The notes under the pieces were generated by a model. That model had not been told where the DNA came from and did not search any database. It saw only the letters and a program-made list of their open reading frames with translations. A program made the position numbers and the translations under genes. A stretch of DNA of 57,843 nt from Modestobacter excelsi (GTDB lineage: Bacteria; Actinomycetota; Actinomycetes; Mycobacteriales; Geodermatophilaceae), in assembly GCF_005930495.1 (NCBI RefSeq), contig NZ_SJEX01000021.1, forward strand, positions 1 to 57,843, in the 5' to 3' direction. This document shows, in pieces, positions 41,380 to 50,497 of the stretch. The first letter of the stretch is position 1, and each line of letters opens with the position of its first letter.

Positions 41380-41544
41380 GGTGCCTGCCCTTCGCTCCCC
41401 GTCCGACGCCCCGGTGGGCCGGATCGGGTGTGCGTGCATCCAAACATCGAATGACAGAGTTGTAATTCGTTGCACGGCGTGTTCCTCCGAACACGCCGTG
41501 CAACCGCCGTGGGATGGACGATCCCGCTCCGGGACGTCGACCGG

Positions 41545-42144
41545 TCAGCCCGCGACGGCGTCGGCCGCGGGCGCCGTCGGCTGCCCGTGACCGGCGGCCC
41601 AGGAGCGGCGCACCGTCCCGAGCCCGCCGACGACCAGGCCCAGGCCACCGGCGACGAGGACCGCGACGGCGGCCCGGGCCAGCGGCTGCGGGCCGGTGGT
41701 GAGGGCGTGCGCGGTCCACAGCACGTCGATGTCGGGCAGCCCTCGACCAGCAGCAGCGCGTACAGCGGCCGGACCAGCCACCCCGGTGGCAGCGGGCTCC
41801 AGGTCAGCTCCCCGGTGACGACGTCGGCGCGGCCGTAGGTCATCGGCACCGTCCACCGGCTGACGGTGTGCGCCGATCCCGGGTCCGCGGCCACCACCGG
41901 CGGCAGCTGTCCCTCCGTCATCCAGTGCGTGCGGTGGTCGTGCCACGCGTACCGGGGCTGCGTGGAGACCTGCTCCCAGCGCGGCGCAGCGGCGATGTCG
42001 ACGTCGTCGGGCACCTGGGTGCGGCCGTAGCGGTCGAGGTCCAGCCGCCGACGTGCGCGCTCGCCGGACCCGCCACGCCCAGGGTGGCGAGCAGCCCGAG
42101 CACGACCACCCGGGCGGCGGCCCGCCACCTGCCTGCGGGCTCAC
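41545..42144 (-). pseudogene. membrane protein of the copper operon, two frameshifts
   Basis: Three frames in sequence form one sensible protein: a signal peptide (RVVVLGLLATLGVAGPASAHVG), an extracytoplasmic middle (LDLDRYGRTQVPDDVDIAAA to WLVRPLYALLLVEG) and an end with one membrane helix (ARAAVAVLVAGGLGLVVGGL) and a stop at 41545. Each junction needs only a one-base change in a GC run (about 42043 and about 41735). The start GTG overlaps the Sco stop but also needs a shift to reach the signal peptide. The gene is the fourth of the CopCD-YcnI-Sco operon. Sequencing error is as likely as decay. Confidence 0.6.
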
Positions 42145-42803
42145 TCGGCGGCGACGACGGCCAGGTCGTGGGCGATGTCGGCGCCGGTGTTGCCGGCGTC
42201 GAAGGCGACGTCGGCCTCGCCGTCGGTGCCGTAGAGCAGCAGCAGCGCCGAGTGCGTCTGGCCCATGTCCTCGGCCAGCGGCACCCCGGCGGCCAGCTGC
42301 GCCTGGTCGATCTGCTCCTGGTCGCCGGTGAGCCCGATGAACGGGGTGGGCAGGTCGGCGTCGAACTGGTCGAGGTAGGCACCGAGCACGTCCGGGGTGT
42401 CCCGGGTCGGGTCGGTGGTCACGAAGACCACCGAGGTCTCCGCGGCGACGGCCGGGTCGACCTTGCGCAGGGCCAGCGCGATGTCGGCCATCGTCGTGGG
42501 GCAGACGTCGGGGCAGTTCGTGTACCCGAAGAAGAGCAGCGTCGGTCCGGTGCCGGTGCGGTCGGCGAAGGCGAACGGGGCACCGGCGCTGTCGGTGAGG
42601 GTGAACTCCGGCTTCTGGTACGGGTCGGCCAGGTGCAGACCGTCGTAGGCGTCGTCGTCGGCGCTCTCGACCGTCGCCGGTGCGGAGGTGGCGGAGTGGT
42701 CGTGCCCCCCGCCCGTGGCGTCGGCGTCCCCGCTGCAGCCGGCCAGCAGCAGACCCGCGGCCAGCCCGAGGGCGGCCAGCGCGGGCCGGGTCACAGAGCT
42801 CAC
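42141..42803 (-). CDS. Sco1/SenC family copper chaperone lipoprotein
   Basis: 220 residues; the GTG at 42803 overlaps the previous stop by 4 bp (GTGA). A lipobox LLLAGCSG directs lipid attachment at the Cys, followed by a His/Asp-rich linker (GGGHDHSATS). The thioredoxin-like domain has FFGYTNCPDVCPTT with the CxxxC copper site and TDPTRDTPDVL; the conserved distal His is in QTHSALLLL. Sco proteins load copper into the CuA centre of cytochrome oxidase. It sits in an operon with CopCD and YcnI. Confidence 0.92.
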   Translation of the reverse strand: MSSVTRPALAALGLAAGLLLAGCSGDADATGGGHDHSATSAPATVESADDDAYDGLHLADPYQKPEFTLTDSAGAPFAFADRTGTGPTLLFFGYTNCPDVCPTTMADIALALRKVDPAVAAETSVVFVTTDPTRDTPDVLGAYLDQFDADLPTPFIGLTGDQEQIDQAQLAAGVPLAEDMGQTHSALLLLYGTDGEADVAFDAGNTGADIAHDLAVVAAE

Positions 42804-43522
42804 GAGGACACGGTACGTCGGCGCGCGCTCAGCCCGAGGCCGAGACCGGCCAGCCCGGCGAGCAGCCCGAGGACGGCGAGCACCAGGGCGACGGTGGCGG
42901 TCGTGTCCCCGCCGTCGTCCGCAGCCGCGCTCGCGGAGCTGATCGTCGGAGCGGCGCCGTGGGCGTCGGTGCCGGCCGCGGCGGAGAGCGACAGCACCGG
43001 CGCCGGGTGCTCCGGCTCGGGCTGACCGTCGACGGTCGGCTCGATCCACGCGGCCTCGCTGCCGTCGCTGTAGGTCTGCACCACGTTGAACGTCAGCCGG
43101 TCGACGTCCGGGAACGGGCCACCGGACAGCGCGAACTCCTGGAACTGCCCCGGCGCGATGCCGGTCCCCGGGTCGGCCTGGAAGTCCACCACCGAGACCG
43201 CCGAGTCGACGGTGCCGCCGTCGTCGGAGGTGACCGGCGGGTCGAGCGCGACGGTGGTCAGGGTGACCGTCCAGCCGGGCACCGGCTGGGCCCGCACCGA
43301 GGTCAGCGGCGGGTCGGTGGGCAGCTGGATGCGCAGCCCGACGGTGCTCGCGGCATCGCTCTCGTCGGGCACGCTGAAGGTGACCTTGCCGTAGCCGCCC
43401 GGGGAGGCGTCCGCCGAGGAGACCGTCACGTGCGCGGAGGCGACGCCCGTGCCGGCCAGCAGCAGGGCGCCGGCGGCCGTGAGCACGACAGGCAGTCGAC
43501 GGAGGGGGCGGACCAGGGACAC
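42800..43522 (-). CDS. ycnI: YcnI-type (DUF1775) copper-binding protein
   Basis: 240 residues from a GTG at 43522. The signal peptide ends VASAHVTVSS, placing the conserved His at the mature N-terminus, the first ligand of the copper brace; Trp ligands follow in the Ig-like DUF1775 domain (GWTVTLTT). A C-terminal helix (ATVALVLAVLGLLAGLAGLGL) anchors it in the membrane. YcnI binds Cu(II) and is usually found with CopC/CopD and Sco genes, as here. It starts 21 bp after CopCD ends. Confidence 0.92.
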   Translation of the reverse strand: MSLVRPLRRLPVVLTAAGALLLAGTGVASAHVTVSSADASPGGYGKVTFSVPDESDAASTVGLRIQLPTDPPLTSVRAQPVPGWTVTLTTVALDPPVTSDDGGTVDSAVSVVDFQADPGTGIAPGQFQEFALSGGPFPDVDRLTFNVVQTYSDGSEAAWIEPTVDGQPEPEHPAPVLSLSAAAGTDAHGAAPTISSASAAADDGGDTTATVALVLAVLGLLAGLAGLGLGLSARRRTVSS

Positions 43523-43543
43523 GGTTCTCCTCGTTCTCAGGGG

Positions 43544-45277
43544 TCAGCGGACCGGGAAGACGGTGCTGGCGGTGACGGCGGTGAACTCGTCCAGCCGGAC
43601 GGTCACGGTGAGGGTCCAGCTTCCGGCCGAGGGCAGGTCGGGATCGCCGGTGTAGTGGCCGGGGCCGGCGGCGGCGAGCCCGACGTCCAGCGGGCCGATC
43701 TGCTGCGGCACCTCGGTGAGCGAGACCGCGATCTGCTGCGGCTGGGTGAGCTGCCCGTCGGCGTCGTAGAGGTACACGTGCACGGTCGTCGGTCCGGGGG
43801 TCGCCGGGTCCACCGACACCTGGACGCTGCCGTTCCCCTCGGTGCCGCTGGCCGACTGCAACGGGAGGGTGACCTCCACCGGCATCGCGACCGACGCCTT
43901 GGCCGGGTACTGGCTGACCAGCACGGCCGACAGCGCGAGGACGACGACCGCCCCGGCGCACTCCAGGAGCACCGAGCGGCGCAGCACCCCCAGCGTGGCC
44001 GGCGGTGGATCCGCCTCCTCGGTCGCGGAGAACGCCTGGGCGACCACCCGGCGACCGGAGCCGGGACGGCGGCCCCGCCCGGCCCGCTGCTGCACCCAGT
44101 CCCGGCTGACCAGCGCGGCGACCAGCACGAGCAGCACCACCGCGAGCTTGGCCAGCAGCACCCAGCCGTAGCTGGTGGAGACCAGCGCGGAGAAGGAGCC
44201 GACCTCGCGGACCGACTGCAGCACCCCGGTGACGACGAGCGCGCCGATGTACCCCCCGGCCAGGTGCGACCAGCGGGGCAGCGCGGCGTCCAGCTCGCGG
44301 GTCGGGGTGCCGTCGCGCAGCAGGCCGGTGAACAGCACGACCAGGCCGCCCAGCCAGCCGCTCATCGCGGCCACGTGCACCGCCGACACGGCGACGGCCA
44401 GCCCGGGGAGCGCGCCCGCGACCGGGTGCCCGACCCCGGCGACCGCCACCACCAGCCCGGCGGCCAGCAGCCCGGCGACGGCGAGCGCCGGGGCACCCGG
44501 CCGTCGGCCGGACCGCCAGCTCCCCGCCAGGACGGCACCGAGGAGCACCGCCAGCGCCATGCGGACCAGCAGCGTCCGGCCGTAGCTCGAGTCGACGGTC
44601 GTGCCGACCAGCTGCCCGTCGAACAGCGACCCGAGCCCGGTGGCCGCTGCGTAGGGGCCCTGCACGAGGAGGGACAGCGCGCCGCCGACGACGACCGCGG
44701 CCAGCCCGCCCAGCGTGCCCCGGCGCAACCGCCCCGACGACCAGCCGCCGGGCCAGACGGTGGCCAGCGCCAGCGGGATGCCGAGGCCCGGCGCCACCCC
44801 GGCGTAGCCCAGCCAGCGCGCCAGCGGCAGCACCAGCGCCACCCCGGGGTCGATCGTGTCCCCGGTGCCCACCGACCCGGCCGGCACGAGCTCGCCGTCC
44901 CCGACGACGAAGGCGAAGGCACCCGAGACCGGGTGCGAGTCCGCCGACACCACCCGGTAGGTGACGACGTACCCGGCGTCGGGCAGGTCCGCGCGCAGCG
45001 GCACGGTGACGACGTCGTCGCGCACCCCGGCCGTGCCGGTGTCGACCCGCTCGCCGTCGCCGTCCAGCACGCGCGCGTACCCGGCGCCGAGGGAGACGTG
45101 CTCGTCGAACTCGATGGTCACCTGCGCCGGGGCGACGTCCACCCGCTCGCCGTCGGCGGGGGTCGTCGTCACCACCATCGCGTGCGCCGCGGCGGGCGGC
45201 GCGGTGACGACGTCGAGCAGCAGACCGGCGCCGAGCAGTGCGGACAGCAGCAGGACGGCGGGGAGCAACCGCTTCAC
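43544..45277 (-). CDS. CopC-CopD fusion copper import/resistance protein
   Basis: 577 residues from a GTG at 45277. A signal peptide is followed by AHAMVVTTTPADGERVDVAP, where the His after cleavage starts the CopC beta-barrel (about 30-125). Eight or so membrane helices of the CopD domain follow, including LARWLGYAGVAPGLG and HVAAMSGWLGGLVVLF with conserved His, then a C-terminal periplasmic domain (about 460-577) resembling the FixH/YtkA-like fold. The fusion delivers copper across the membrane. It is the first gene of the operon with YcnI and Sco and is divergent from DUF47-PiT. Confidence 0.92.
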   Translation of the reverse strand: MKRLLPAVLLLSALLGAGLLLDVVTAPPAAAHAMVVTTTPADGERVDVAPAQVTIEFDEHVSLGAGYARVLDGDGERVDTGTAGVRDDVVTVPLRADLPDAGYVVTYRVVSADSHPVSGAFAFVVGDGELVPAGSVGTGDTIDPGVALVLPLARWLGYAGVAPGLGIPLALATVWPGGWSSGRLRRGTLGGLAAVVVGGALSLLVQGPYAAATGLGSLFDGQLVGTTVDSSYGRTLLVRMALAVLLGAVLAGSWRSGRRPGAPALAVAGLLAAGLVVAVAGVGHPVAGALPGLAVAVSAVHVAAMSGWLGGLVVLFTGLLRDGTPTRELDAALPRWSHLAGGYIGALVVTGVLQSVREVGSFSALVSTSYGWVLLAKLAVVLLVLVAALVSRDWVQQRAGRGRRPGSGRRVVAQAFSATEEADPPPATLGVLRRSVLLECAGAVVVLALSAVLVSQYPAKASVAMPVEVTLPLQSASGTEGNGSVQVSVDPATPGPTTVHVYLYDADGQLTQPQQIAVSLTEVPQQIGPLDVGLAAAGPGHYTGDPDLPSAGSWTLTVTVRLDEFTAVTASTVFPVR

Positions 45278-45474
45278 GCCGGCGGCTGCCCGGGTCGGGG
45301 ACGGGTGGTCGCACGGTGCACGGGAGAACAGTCGTCGCCCGAGCCCGTCCAGTTCCCGGAAGGCGGGGGCAACCCGCTGAACGGACGATGGACCGCAGGG
45401 GACCTATGCTCCCCGAGGTCGCCATGCCCCGCGGGGAGACGGCCACCCCGTCGCCGTCACCCCCGGAGCACTGC

Positions 45475-46092
45475 GTGGCCTTCCGTCTGACCCCCAAGGA
45501 CTCGAGCTTCTACGACATGTTCACCGCCTCGGCGGAGAACCTGGTCGAGGCCACCGACGTCCTGGGCACCTTCGTGCACGAGCACACCCGCCGCGAGGAG
45601 CTCGGCCGCACCCTGCGCGACCTGGAGCACAAGGGCGACCAGGCGACCCACGCGATCTTCCGGCAGGTGAACTCCAGCTTCGTCACGCCGTTCGACCGCG
45701 AGGACATCTACAACCTGGCCAGCGACCTCGACGACGTCATGGACTGCATCGAGGCCGCCGCGGACCTGGTGGTGCTCACCAAGCTGGGGACGCTGCCTGC
45801 GGAGATGGGCCAGCAGGTCGCCCTGCTGCAGCGCTGCGCCCAGGTGACGGCGGAGTCGATGCCGCGGCTGCGCTCGATGAAGGACCTCTCCGACTACTGG
45901 ATCGAGGTCAACCGGCTGGAGAACGAGGCGGACAAGCTGTACCGCCGCCTGCTCTCCCGGCTGTACTCCGGCGAGTTCGACGCGCTGGAGATCCTCAAGC
46001 TCAAGGAGGTCGCCGACCAGCTCGAGGAGGCCGCCGACGCCTTCGAGCACGTGGCGAACGTCGTCGAGACCATCGCCGTCAAGGAGTCCTGA
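45475..46092 (+). CDS. DUF47 family phosphate transport regulator (PhoU-like)
   Basis: 205 residues from a GTG at 45475 (CGGAG 9 nt upstream), the length usual for this family; an in-frame ATG at 45424 would add 17 Pro/Ser-rich residues. FRLTPKDSSFYDMFTASAENL opens the helical bundle and DREDIYNLASDLDDVMDCIE carries the acidic ExxD-type metal motif. DUF47 proteins associate with and regulate PiT transporters; the PiT gene begins 7 bp downstream. Confidence 0.92.
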   Translation: MAFRLTPKDSSFYDMFTASAENLVEATDVLGTFVHEHTRREELGRTLRDLEHKGDQATHAIFRQVNSSFVTPFDREDIYNLASDLDDVMDCIEAAADLVVLTKLGTLPAEMGQQVALLQRCAQVTAESMPRLRSMKDLSDYWIEVNRLENEADKLYRRLLSRLYSGEFDALEILKLKEVADQLEEAADAFEHVANVVETIAVKES

Positions 46093-46099
46093 CCACCCG

Positions 46100-47101
46100 A
46101 TGGACGGGGCACTCCTGGCGCTGGTCGTCATCGTCGTCGTCGCGCTGGCCTTCGACTACACCAACGGCTTCCACGACGCGGCCAACGCGATCGCCGTCGC
46201 CGTCTCCACCAAGGCACTGACCCCGCGCGCAGCGCTCGGGCTGGCCGCGGTGATGAACCTGATCGGTGCGCTGATCTCCACCAAGGTGGCGGCCACCGTG
46301 GGGAGCGGGATCATCGACCCGCCCACCGGCGGCGGCGGCCTGCAGGTGGTGTTCGCCGCGCTCATCGGAGCGATCGTCTGGAACCTGATCACCTGGTACT
46401 TCGGGCTGCCGTCGTCGTCCTCGCACGCGTTGATCGGCGGCCTGGTGGGGGCGGCGCTGGCGGCTGCGGAGTCGGTGAAGTGGCTGGGCATCGTCGACAA
46501 GGTCGTCATCCCGATGGTGCTCTCGCCGCTGATCGGGTTCGGCCTGGGCTACCTGTTCATGCTGGCGATCCTCTGGTCCTTCCGGCGGGCCAACGCGCAC
46601 AAGGCGCACCGCGGCTTCCGCTACGCGCAGATCGTCAGCTCGGCGACGATGGCCTTCGGCCACGGCACCCAGGACGCGCAGAAGACGATGGGCATCATCA
46701 CCCTGGCGCTGGTCACCTCCGGCGAACTGGACGACTTCGACGTGCCGCTGTGGGTGATCCTCGCCTCGGCGCTGGCGATCAGCGCCGGCACCTACGCCGG
46801 TGGTTTCCGGATCATGCGGACCCTGGGCCGGCGGATCATCCAGCTGACCCCGGCCGGCGGCTTCGCGGCGCAGACCGTCGCCTCCAGCGTCCTGATCGCC
46901 ACCGCGACGGTGTTCGCCGTCCCGGTGTCGACGACGCACATCACCACCGCCTCGATCATGGGTGTCGGGGCGACCCGGCGGCTCTCGGCGGTGCGCTGGG
47001 GCGTCGCGGGCAACATCGTCGTCGCCTGGGTGGTCACCCTCCCCGCTGCCGGCGCGGTCGCCGCGGTGGCGTACTTCGTCACGCACGCGATCGTGGGCTA
47101 G
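46100..47101 (+). CDS. PiT family inorganic phosphate transporter
   Basis: 333 residues with about ten helices. The twin PiT signatures are present: FDYTNGFHDAANAIA in the first helix pair and QIVSSATMAFGHGTQDAQKT in the second half, each with the conserved Asn/His/Asp/Gln residues of the substrate path. It moves phosphate, often as metal phosphate, with protons. It is 7 bp downstream of the DUF47 partner and forms a two-gene unit. Confidence 0.94.
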   Translation: MDGALLALVVIVVVALAFDYTNGFHDAANAIAVAVSTKALTPRAALGLAAVMNLIGALISTKVAATVGSGIIDPPTGGGGLQVVFAALIGAIVWNLITWYFGLPSSSSHALIGGLVGAALAAAESVKWLGIVDKVVIPMVLSPLIGFGLGYLFMLAILWSFRRANAHKAHRGFRYAQIVSSATMAFGHGTQDAQKTMGIITLALVTSGELDDFDVPLWVILASALAISAGTYAGGFRIMRTLGRRIIQLTPAGGFAAQTVASSVLIATATVFAVPVSTTHITTASIMGVGATRRLSAVRWGVAGNIVVAWVVTLPAAGAVAAVAYFVTHAIVG

Positions 47102-47110
47102 GAAGGACCG

Positions 47111-48571
47111 GTGACGTCGTCCCCCGTGCCGGAGGGGACGACGCCCGGCCCGGTCGAGCCGGTCGGGCCGGCCGCCGCCGACGCGGTCCGGCTGGGCACC
47201 GCACCCGGCCGCTGGGTGCTGCTGGCCACCGTGCTGGCCTCGGGCATGGCGTTCCTGGACTCCAGCGCCGTCAACGTGGCGCTGCCGGCGATCGGCGAGG
47301 ACCTCGGCGCCGAGCTGGCCGGGCTGCAGTGGACCCTCAGCGGCTACACGCTGGCGCTCGCGTCGCTGATCCTGCTGGGCGGCGCGCTGGGCGACCGCTA
47401 CGGACGGCGGCGGGTCTTCGTGGTCGGCGTCATCTGGTTCGCGGTCACCTCGCTGGGCTGCGGCCTCGCCCAGACCACCGGCCAGCTGGTCGCCATGCGG
47501 GTGCTGCAGGGCGTCGGCGGCGCGCTGCTCACCCCGGGCAGCCTGGCGATCATCCAGTCCTCGTTCCCGCACGCCGACCGGCCGCGGGCCATCGGGCTGT
47601 GGTCCGCCCTCGGTGGGGTGGCCGGGCTGGTCGGACCGTTCCTCGGCGGCTTCCTGGTCGACGCGGTCAGCTGGCGGTGGGTGTTCCTGGTCAACGGGCC
47701 GCTGGCGGTCGTGGTGGTGCTGGTCGCCGTCCGGCACGTGCCGGAGAGCCGCGACCCCGGGCGCACCGGGCGGTTCGACGCCCTCGGGGCGGTGTGGGGG
47801 GCGCTGGCGCTGGCCGGGGTGACCTACGCGCTCATCGCGGCCGGTGACGGTCCCGGCCGGCCCCAGGTCTGGGTCGCCGCGGCGGTCGGCGCGCTGGCCG
47901 GGGTGGCGTTCGTCCGCCGCGAGCGGCGGGCGCGCGAGCCCATGCTGCCGCCCGCGGTGTTCGGCGACCGGGAGTTCACCGGCGCCAACCTCAGCACCTT
48001 CCTGGTCTACGGCGCGCTGGGTGGCTGGGGGTTCTTCCTGGTCGTCGAGCTGCAGACCGTGCTCGGCTACAGCGCCACCGAGGCGGGGGCGGCGATGATC
48101 CCGTCGACCGTCGTGCTCATCCTGCTGTCCTCCCGGGCCGGTGCGCTGGCGCAGCGCACCGGCGCCCGGCTGCCGATGGCGGTCGGTCCGCTGGTCACCG
48201 CCGCCGGCCTGCTCTGGTTGTCCCGGGTGGAGGCGGGCAGCTCCTTCCTGCGTGACGTGCTGCCACCGTCGCTGGTCAGCGGGATCGGGCTCGCCCTGCT
48301 GGTGGCCCCGCTGACCGCGACCGTGCTGGACGCCGCGCCCGACCACCTCGCCGGCGTCGCCAGCGGGGTGAACAACGCGGTCGCCCGGGCGGCGCAGCTG
48401 CTCGCGGTGGCCGCGCTGCCGGTCGCGGTCGGCCTCTCCGGGGACGACTACGCCGACCCGGCCAGCTTCAGCGACGGCTTCCGCACGGCGATGGTGGTCT
48501 GCGCGGGGCTGCTCGTGGGTGGCGGCGCGGTCGCCTGGGCGACGATCAGGACCGACACGCTCAGGGGGTGA
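47111..48571 (+). CDS. MFS transporter, DHA2 (EmrB/QacA-like) family
   Basis: 486 residues from a GTG 9 bp after the PiT stop (GGAAGGACCG upstream). Fourteen helices are predicted. The first has MAFLDSSAVNVALPAIGEDL (motif D1 of 14-helix drug transporters), then GGALGDRYGRRRVFV (motif A) and GVGGALLTPGSLAIIQSSFP (motif C, the antiporter signature). It probably exports hydrophobic cations or other drugs. It may be co-transcribed with PiT, but the link is probably chance. Confidence 0.92.
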   Translation: MTSSPVPEGTTPGPVEPVGPAAADAVRLGTAPGRWVLLATVLASGMAFLDSSAVNVALPAIGEDLGAELAGLQWTLSGYTLALASLILLGGALGDRYGRRRVFVVGVIWFAVTSLGCGLAQTTGQLVAMRVLQGVGGALLTPGSLAIIQSSFPHADRPRAIGLWSALGGVAGLVGPFLGGFLVDAVSWRWVFLVNGPLAVVVVLVAVRHVPESRDPGRTGRFDALGAVWGALALAGVTYALIAAGDGPGRPQVWVAAAVGALAGVAFVRRERRAREPMLPPAVFGDREFTGANLSTFLVYGALGGWGFFLVVELQTVLGYSATEAGAAMIPSTVVLILLSSRAGALAQRTGARLPMAVGPLVTAAGLLWLSRVEAGSSFLRDVLPPSLVSGIGLALLVAPLTATVLDAAPDHLAGVASGVNNAVARAAQLLAVAALPVAVGLSGDDYADPASFSDGFRTAMVVCAGLLVGGGAVAWATIRTDTLRG

Positions 48572-48628
48572 GCGAGGCCTGCGGACCCGCCGCTCGACAA
48601 AGCCCACCGGGATGGTAGGAATGACGTC

Positions 48629-48724
48629 GTGCCGACGTCCGCAGAGCTCCCTGGCGACCTGCTGGTGAGCCGACTGCACGTCGACCTGCTCCGCGTGACC
48701 ACCACCGCCTGTCGCGGCTGCTGA
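48629..48724 (+). CDS. cysteine-type leader peptide upstream of the sulfite exporter
   Basis: 31-codon ORF from GTG at 48629 (TAGGAATGACGTC upstream), or 19 codons from an in-frame GTG at 48665. It ends SRLHVDLLRVTTTACRGC and a stop. The HVDLxRV core with Cys just before the stop is the pattern of actinobacterial leader peptides found before sulfur-assimilation and transport genes. Slow translation of the Cys codons when cysteine is scarce is thought to control the downstream gene. A GC-rich hairpin (GCGCG to CGCGC, about 48731-48746) follows, and the TauE-type gene starts 84 bp later. Confidence 0.75.
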   Translation: MPTSAELPGDLLVSRLHVDLLRVTTTACRGC

Positions 48725-48808
48725 CCCCTGCGCGCTCCCGCGCGCCTCCCCTCAGCCCTGCGGCCCGCGTCTGCGTGCGCGACCGTGCCCTCACCTCGGA
48801 GCCTCCCC

Positions 48809-49807
48809 GTGAAGACCCTCATCGTGCTCGCCCTGGCCGGCCTCGGCGCCCAGCTCGTCGACGGCAGCCTCGGCATGGGCTACGGCGTCACCTCGACGAC
48901 GCTGCTGCTCGCCCTCGGCACCAACCCGGCCGCCGCCTCCGCCACCGTCCACCTGGCCGAGATCGGCACCAACCTCGCCTCGGGCGTCTCCCACTGGCGG
49001 TTCGGCAACGTCGACTGGGGGGTCGTCGCCAAGATCGGCGTCCCCGGAGCCGTCGGCGCCTTCGTCGGGGCGACCGTGCTGTCGAACCTCTCCACCGAGG
49101 TCGCCGCACCGGTCATGCAGCTGATCCTGCTGGCCCTCGGCCTCTACCTGCTGGCCCGCTTCACGCTGCGCGGGATCGACAAGCGGCACCTGGGCAAGCC
49201 GATGCGCAAGCGCTTCCTCGCCCCGCTGGGGCTGGCCGCGGGCTTCGTCGACGCCACCGGCGGCGGCGGCTGGGGCCCGGTCAGCACCCCGGCCATCCTG
49301 GCCAGCGGCCGGCTGGAGCCGCGCAAGACGATCGGCTCGATCGACACCTCCGAGTTCCTCGTCTCGGTGGCGGCGAGCCTCGGCTTCCTCCTCGCCCTCG
49401 GCGACCAGGGCATCGACGTCGGCTGGGTCGCTGCGCTGCTGGTCGGTGGGCTGGTCGCCGCGCCGATCGCGGCCTGGTTGGTGCGCTACGTGCCGCCGCG
49501 GCTGCTCGGCGCCGGCGTCGGCGGGATCATCGTGCTGACCAACGCCAAGAGCCTGCTCACCAGCGACTGGATCGACGCCGGCGACCCGGTCCGGTACACG
49601 GTCTACGCGGTCGTCTACCTGGTCTGGGCCGCCGCGGTGACGTGGTCCTACCGCGAGTACCGCAAGGACCGCGCCCAGGAGTCGGCCGACGCGCTGTCCG
49701 CCGAGGCGGCCCGGCTGGCCGAGGCGGAGGGGGCCGCCGCCCCGAACGGGGTCGCCCCGGTCGAGGAGTCCGTCCGCTCCGGCCGGCCGAGCGCCCCGCG
49801 CGACTGA
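48809..49807 (+). CDS. TauE/SafE family sulfite (anion) exporter
   Basis: 332 residues from a GTG at 48809 (CGGAG upstream); an earlier in-frame GTG at 48785 is possible. Eight to nine helices. Two inverted repeats each start with a Gly-rich motif: QLVDGSLGMGYGVTSTTLLL in the first and GLAAGFVDATGGGGWGPVST in the second, diagnostic of TauE/SafE (DUF81). A charged C-terminal tail follows. The leader peptide indicates sulfur control, so the likely substrate is sulfite or a sulfonate. Its stop codon is the first base set of repeat copy B. Confidence 0.9.
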   Translation: MKTLIVLALAGLGAQLVDGSLGMGYGVTSTTLLLALGTNPAAASATVHLAEIGTNLASGVSHWRFGNVDWGVVAKIGVPGAVGAFVGATVLSNLSTEVAAPVMQLILLALGLYLLARFTLRGIDKRHLGKPMRKRFLAPLGLAAGFVDATGGGGWGPVSTPAILASGRLEPRKTIGSIDTSEFLVSVAASLGFLLALGDQGIDVGWVAALLVGGLVAAPIAAWLVRYVPPRLLGAGVGGIIVLTNAKSLLTSDWIDAGDPVRYTVYAVVYLVWAAAVTWSYREYRKDRAQESADALSAEAARLAEAEGAAAPNGVAPVEESVRSGRPSAPRD

Positions 49808-49864
49808 GCAAGCACCCTCCTGCCCCCACCGCTCGCAAGCTCGCGGCGGGCCCCTGCAGGAGGG
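49805..49864 (-). repeat. two-stem hairpin repeat, copy B
   Basis: Reverse orientation relative to the other copies, as its gene is on the plus strand. Outer stem CCCTCCTGC (49815-49823) with GCAGGAGGG (49856-49864), a perfect 9 bp; inner stem CCCACCGC (49825-49832) with GCGGCGGG (49843-49850); loop, read on the minus strand, GAGCTTGCGA. It begins at the TGA of the TauE gene (49805-49807) and ends 3 bp before the stop of the convergent XRE gene, so it could end both transcripts. Confidence 0.85.
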
Positions 49865-49867
49865 CCG

Positions 49868-50461
49868 TCAGCTCCCCTTCGGGCGGGCGCGGACGTGCAT
49901 GCGCTCGCCCTGCGGCCCGAAGAGCATCAGGACCTCCACCGGCTGGTCGGTGACGTTGCCGAACCAGTGCGGGGTGTGGGTGTCGAACTCGGCGACCTCC
50001 CCGGGGCCCAGGACGAGGTCGTGCCCCCCCAGCAGCAGCCGCAGCCGACCGGACAGCACGTACATCCACTCGTAGCCCTCGTGCGACTGCTGCTCCGGCT
50101 CGCGCCGTCCCTGCGGCGGGATCAACGCCCGGTAGGCCTGCACCCCGCCGGGCCGGCGGGTCAGCGGCCACATGGTCATGCCGTTGCGCTGGACCGGCTG
50201 CGGGTGGACCCGCGGATCGGCCGCGGACGGCGCCCCGACCAGCTCGTCCAGCGGCACCTGGTGGACCCGGGCGAGCGGCAGCAGCAGCTCCAGGGTGGGC
50301 CGGCGCTGCCCCGACTCGAGCCGGGACAGCGTGCTCACCGAGATGCCCGTGCTGGCAGAGAGCTCGGCCAGCGTCGCCCCGTGCTGCCGGCGCAGCTCGC
50401 GCAGCCGCGGCCCCACGCCGTCGAGCACGCCGTCAAGGTCGCCGTCCAGGTCGTCGTCCAT
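49868..50461 (-). CDS. XRE family regulator with cupin sensor domain
   Basis: 197 residues. An acidic start (MDDDLDGDLDGVLDG) precedes a classical HTH, LRELRRQHGATLAELSASTG with ISVSTLSRLESGQRRP (about 18-72), and a C-terminal cupin (about 110-185) with HEGYEWMYVLSGRLRLLL and PGEVAEFDTHTPHWFGN giving the two metal-binding motifs. This architecture senses small molecules. It is divergent from the flavoprotein-methyltransferase pair and probably controls it through the inverted repeat between them. Confidence 0.9.
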   Translation of the reverse strand: MDDDLDGDLDGVLDGVGPRLRELRRQHGATLAELSASTGISVSTLSRLESGQRRPTLELLLPLARVHQVPLDELVGAPSAADPRVHPQPVQRNGMTMWPLTRRPGGVQAYRALIPPQGRREPEQQSHEGYEWMYVLSGRLRLLLGGHDLVLGPGEVAEFDTHTPHWFGNVTDQPVEVLMLFGPQGERMHVRARPKGS

Positions 50462-50497
50462 GCGTCCATTTGCTGCTCCGGCAACGGAGTTTGTCAA

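Noticed and set aside
42141-45497. 1118-codon open frame across the copper operon
   Set aside because: Only its last 220 codons (the Sco protein) are real; the rest is an alternate frame of CopCD and YcnI, which have clear family motifs in another frame.
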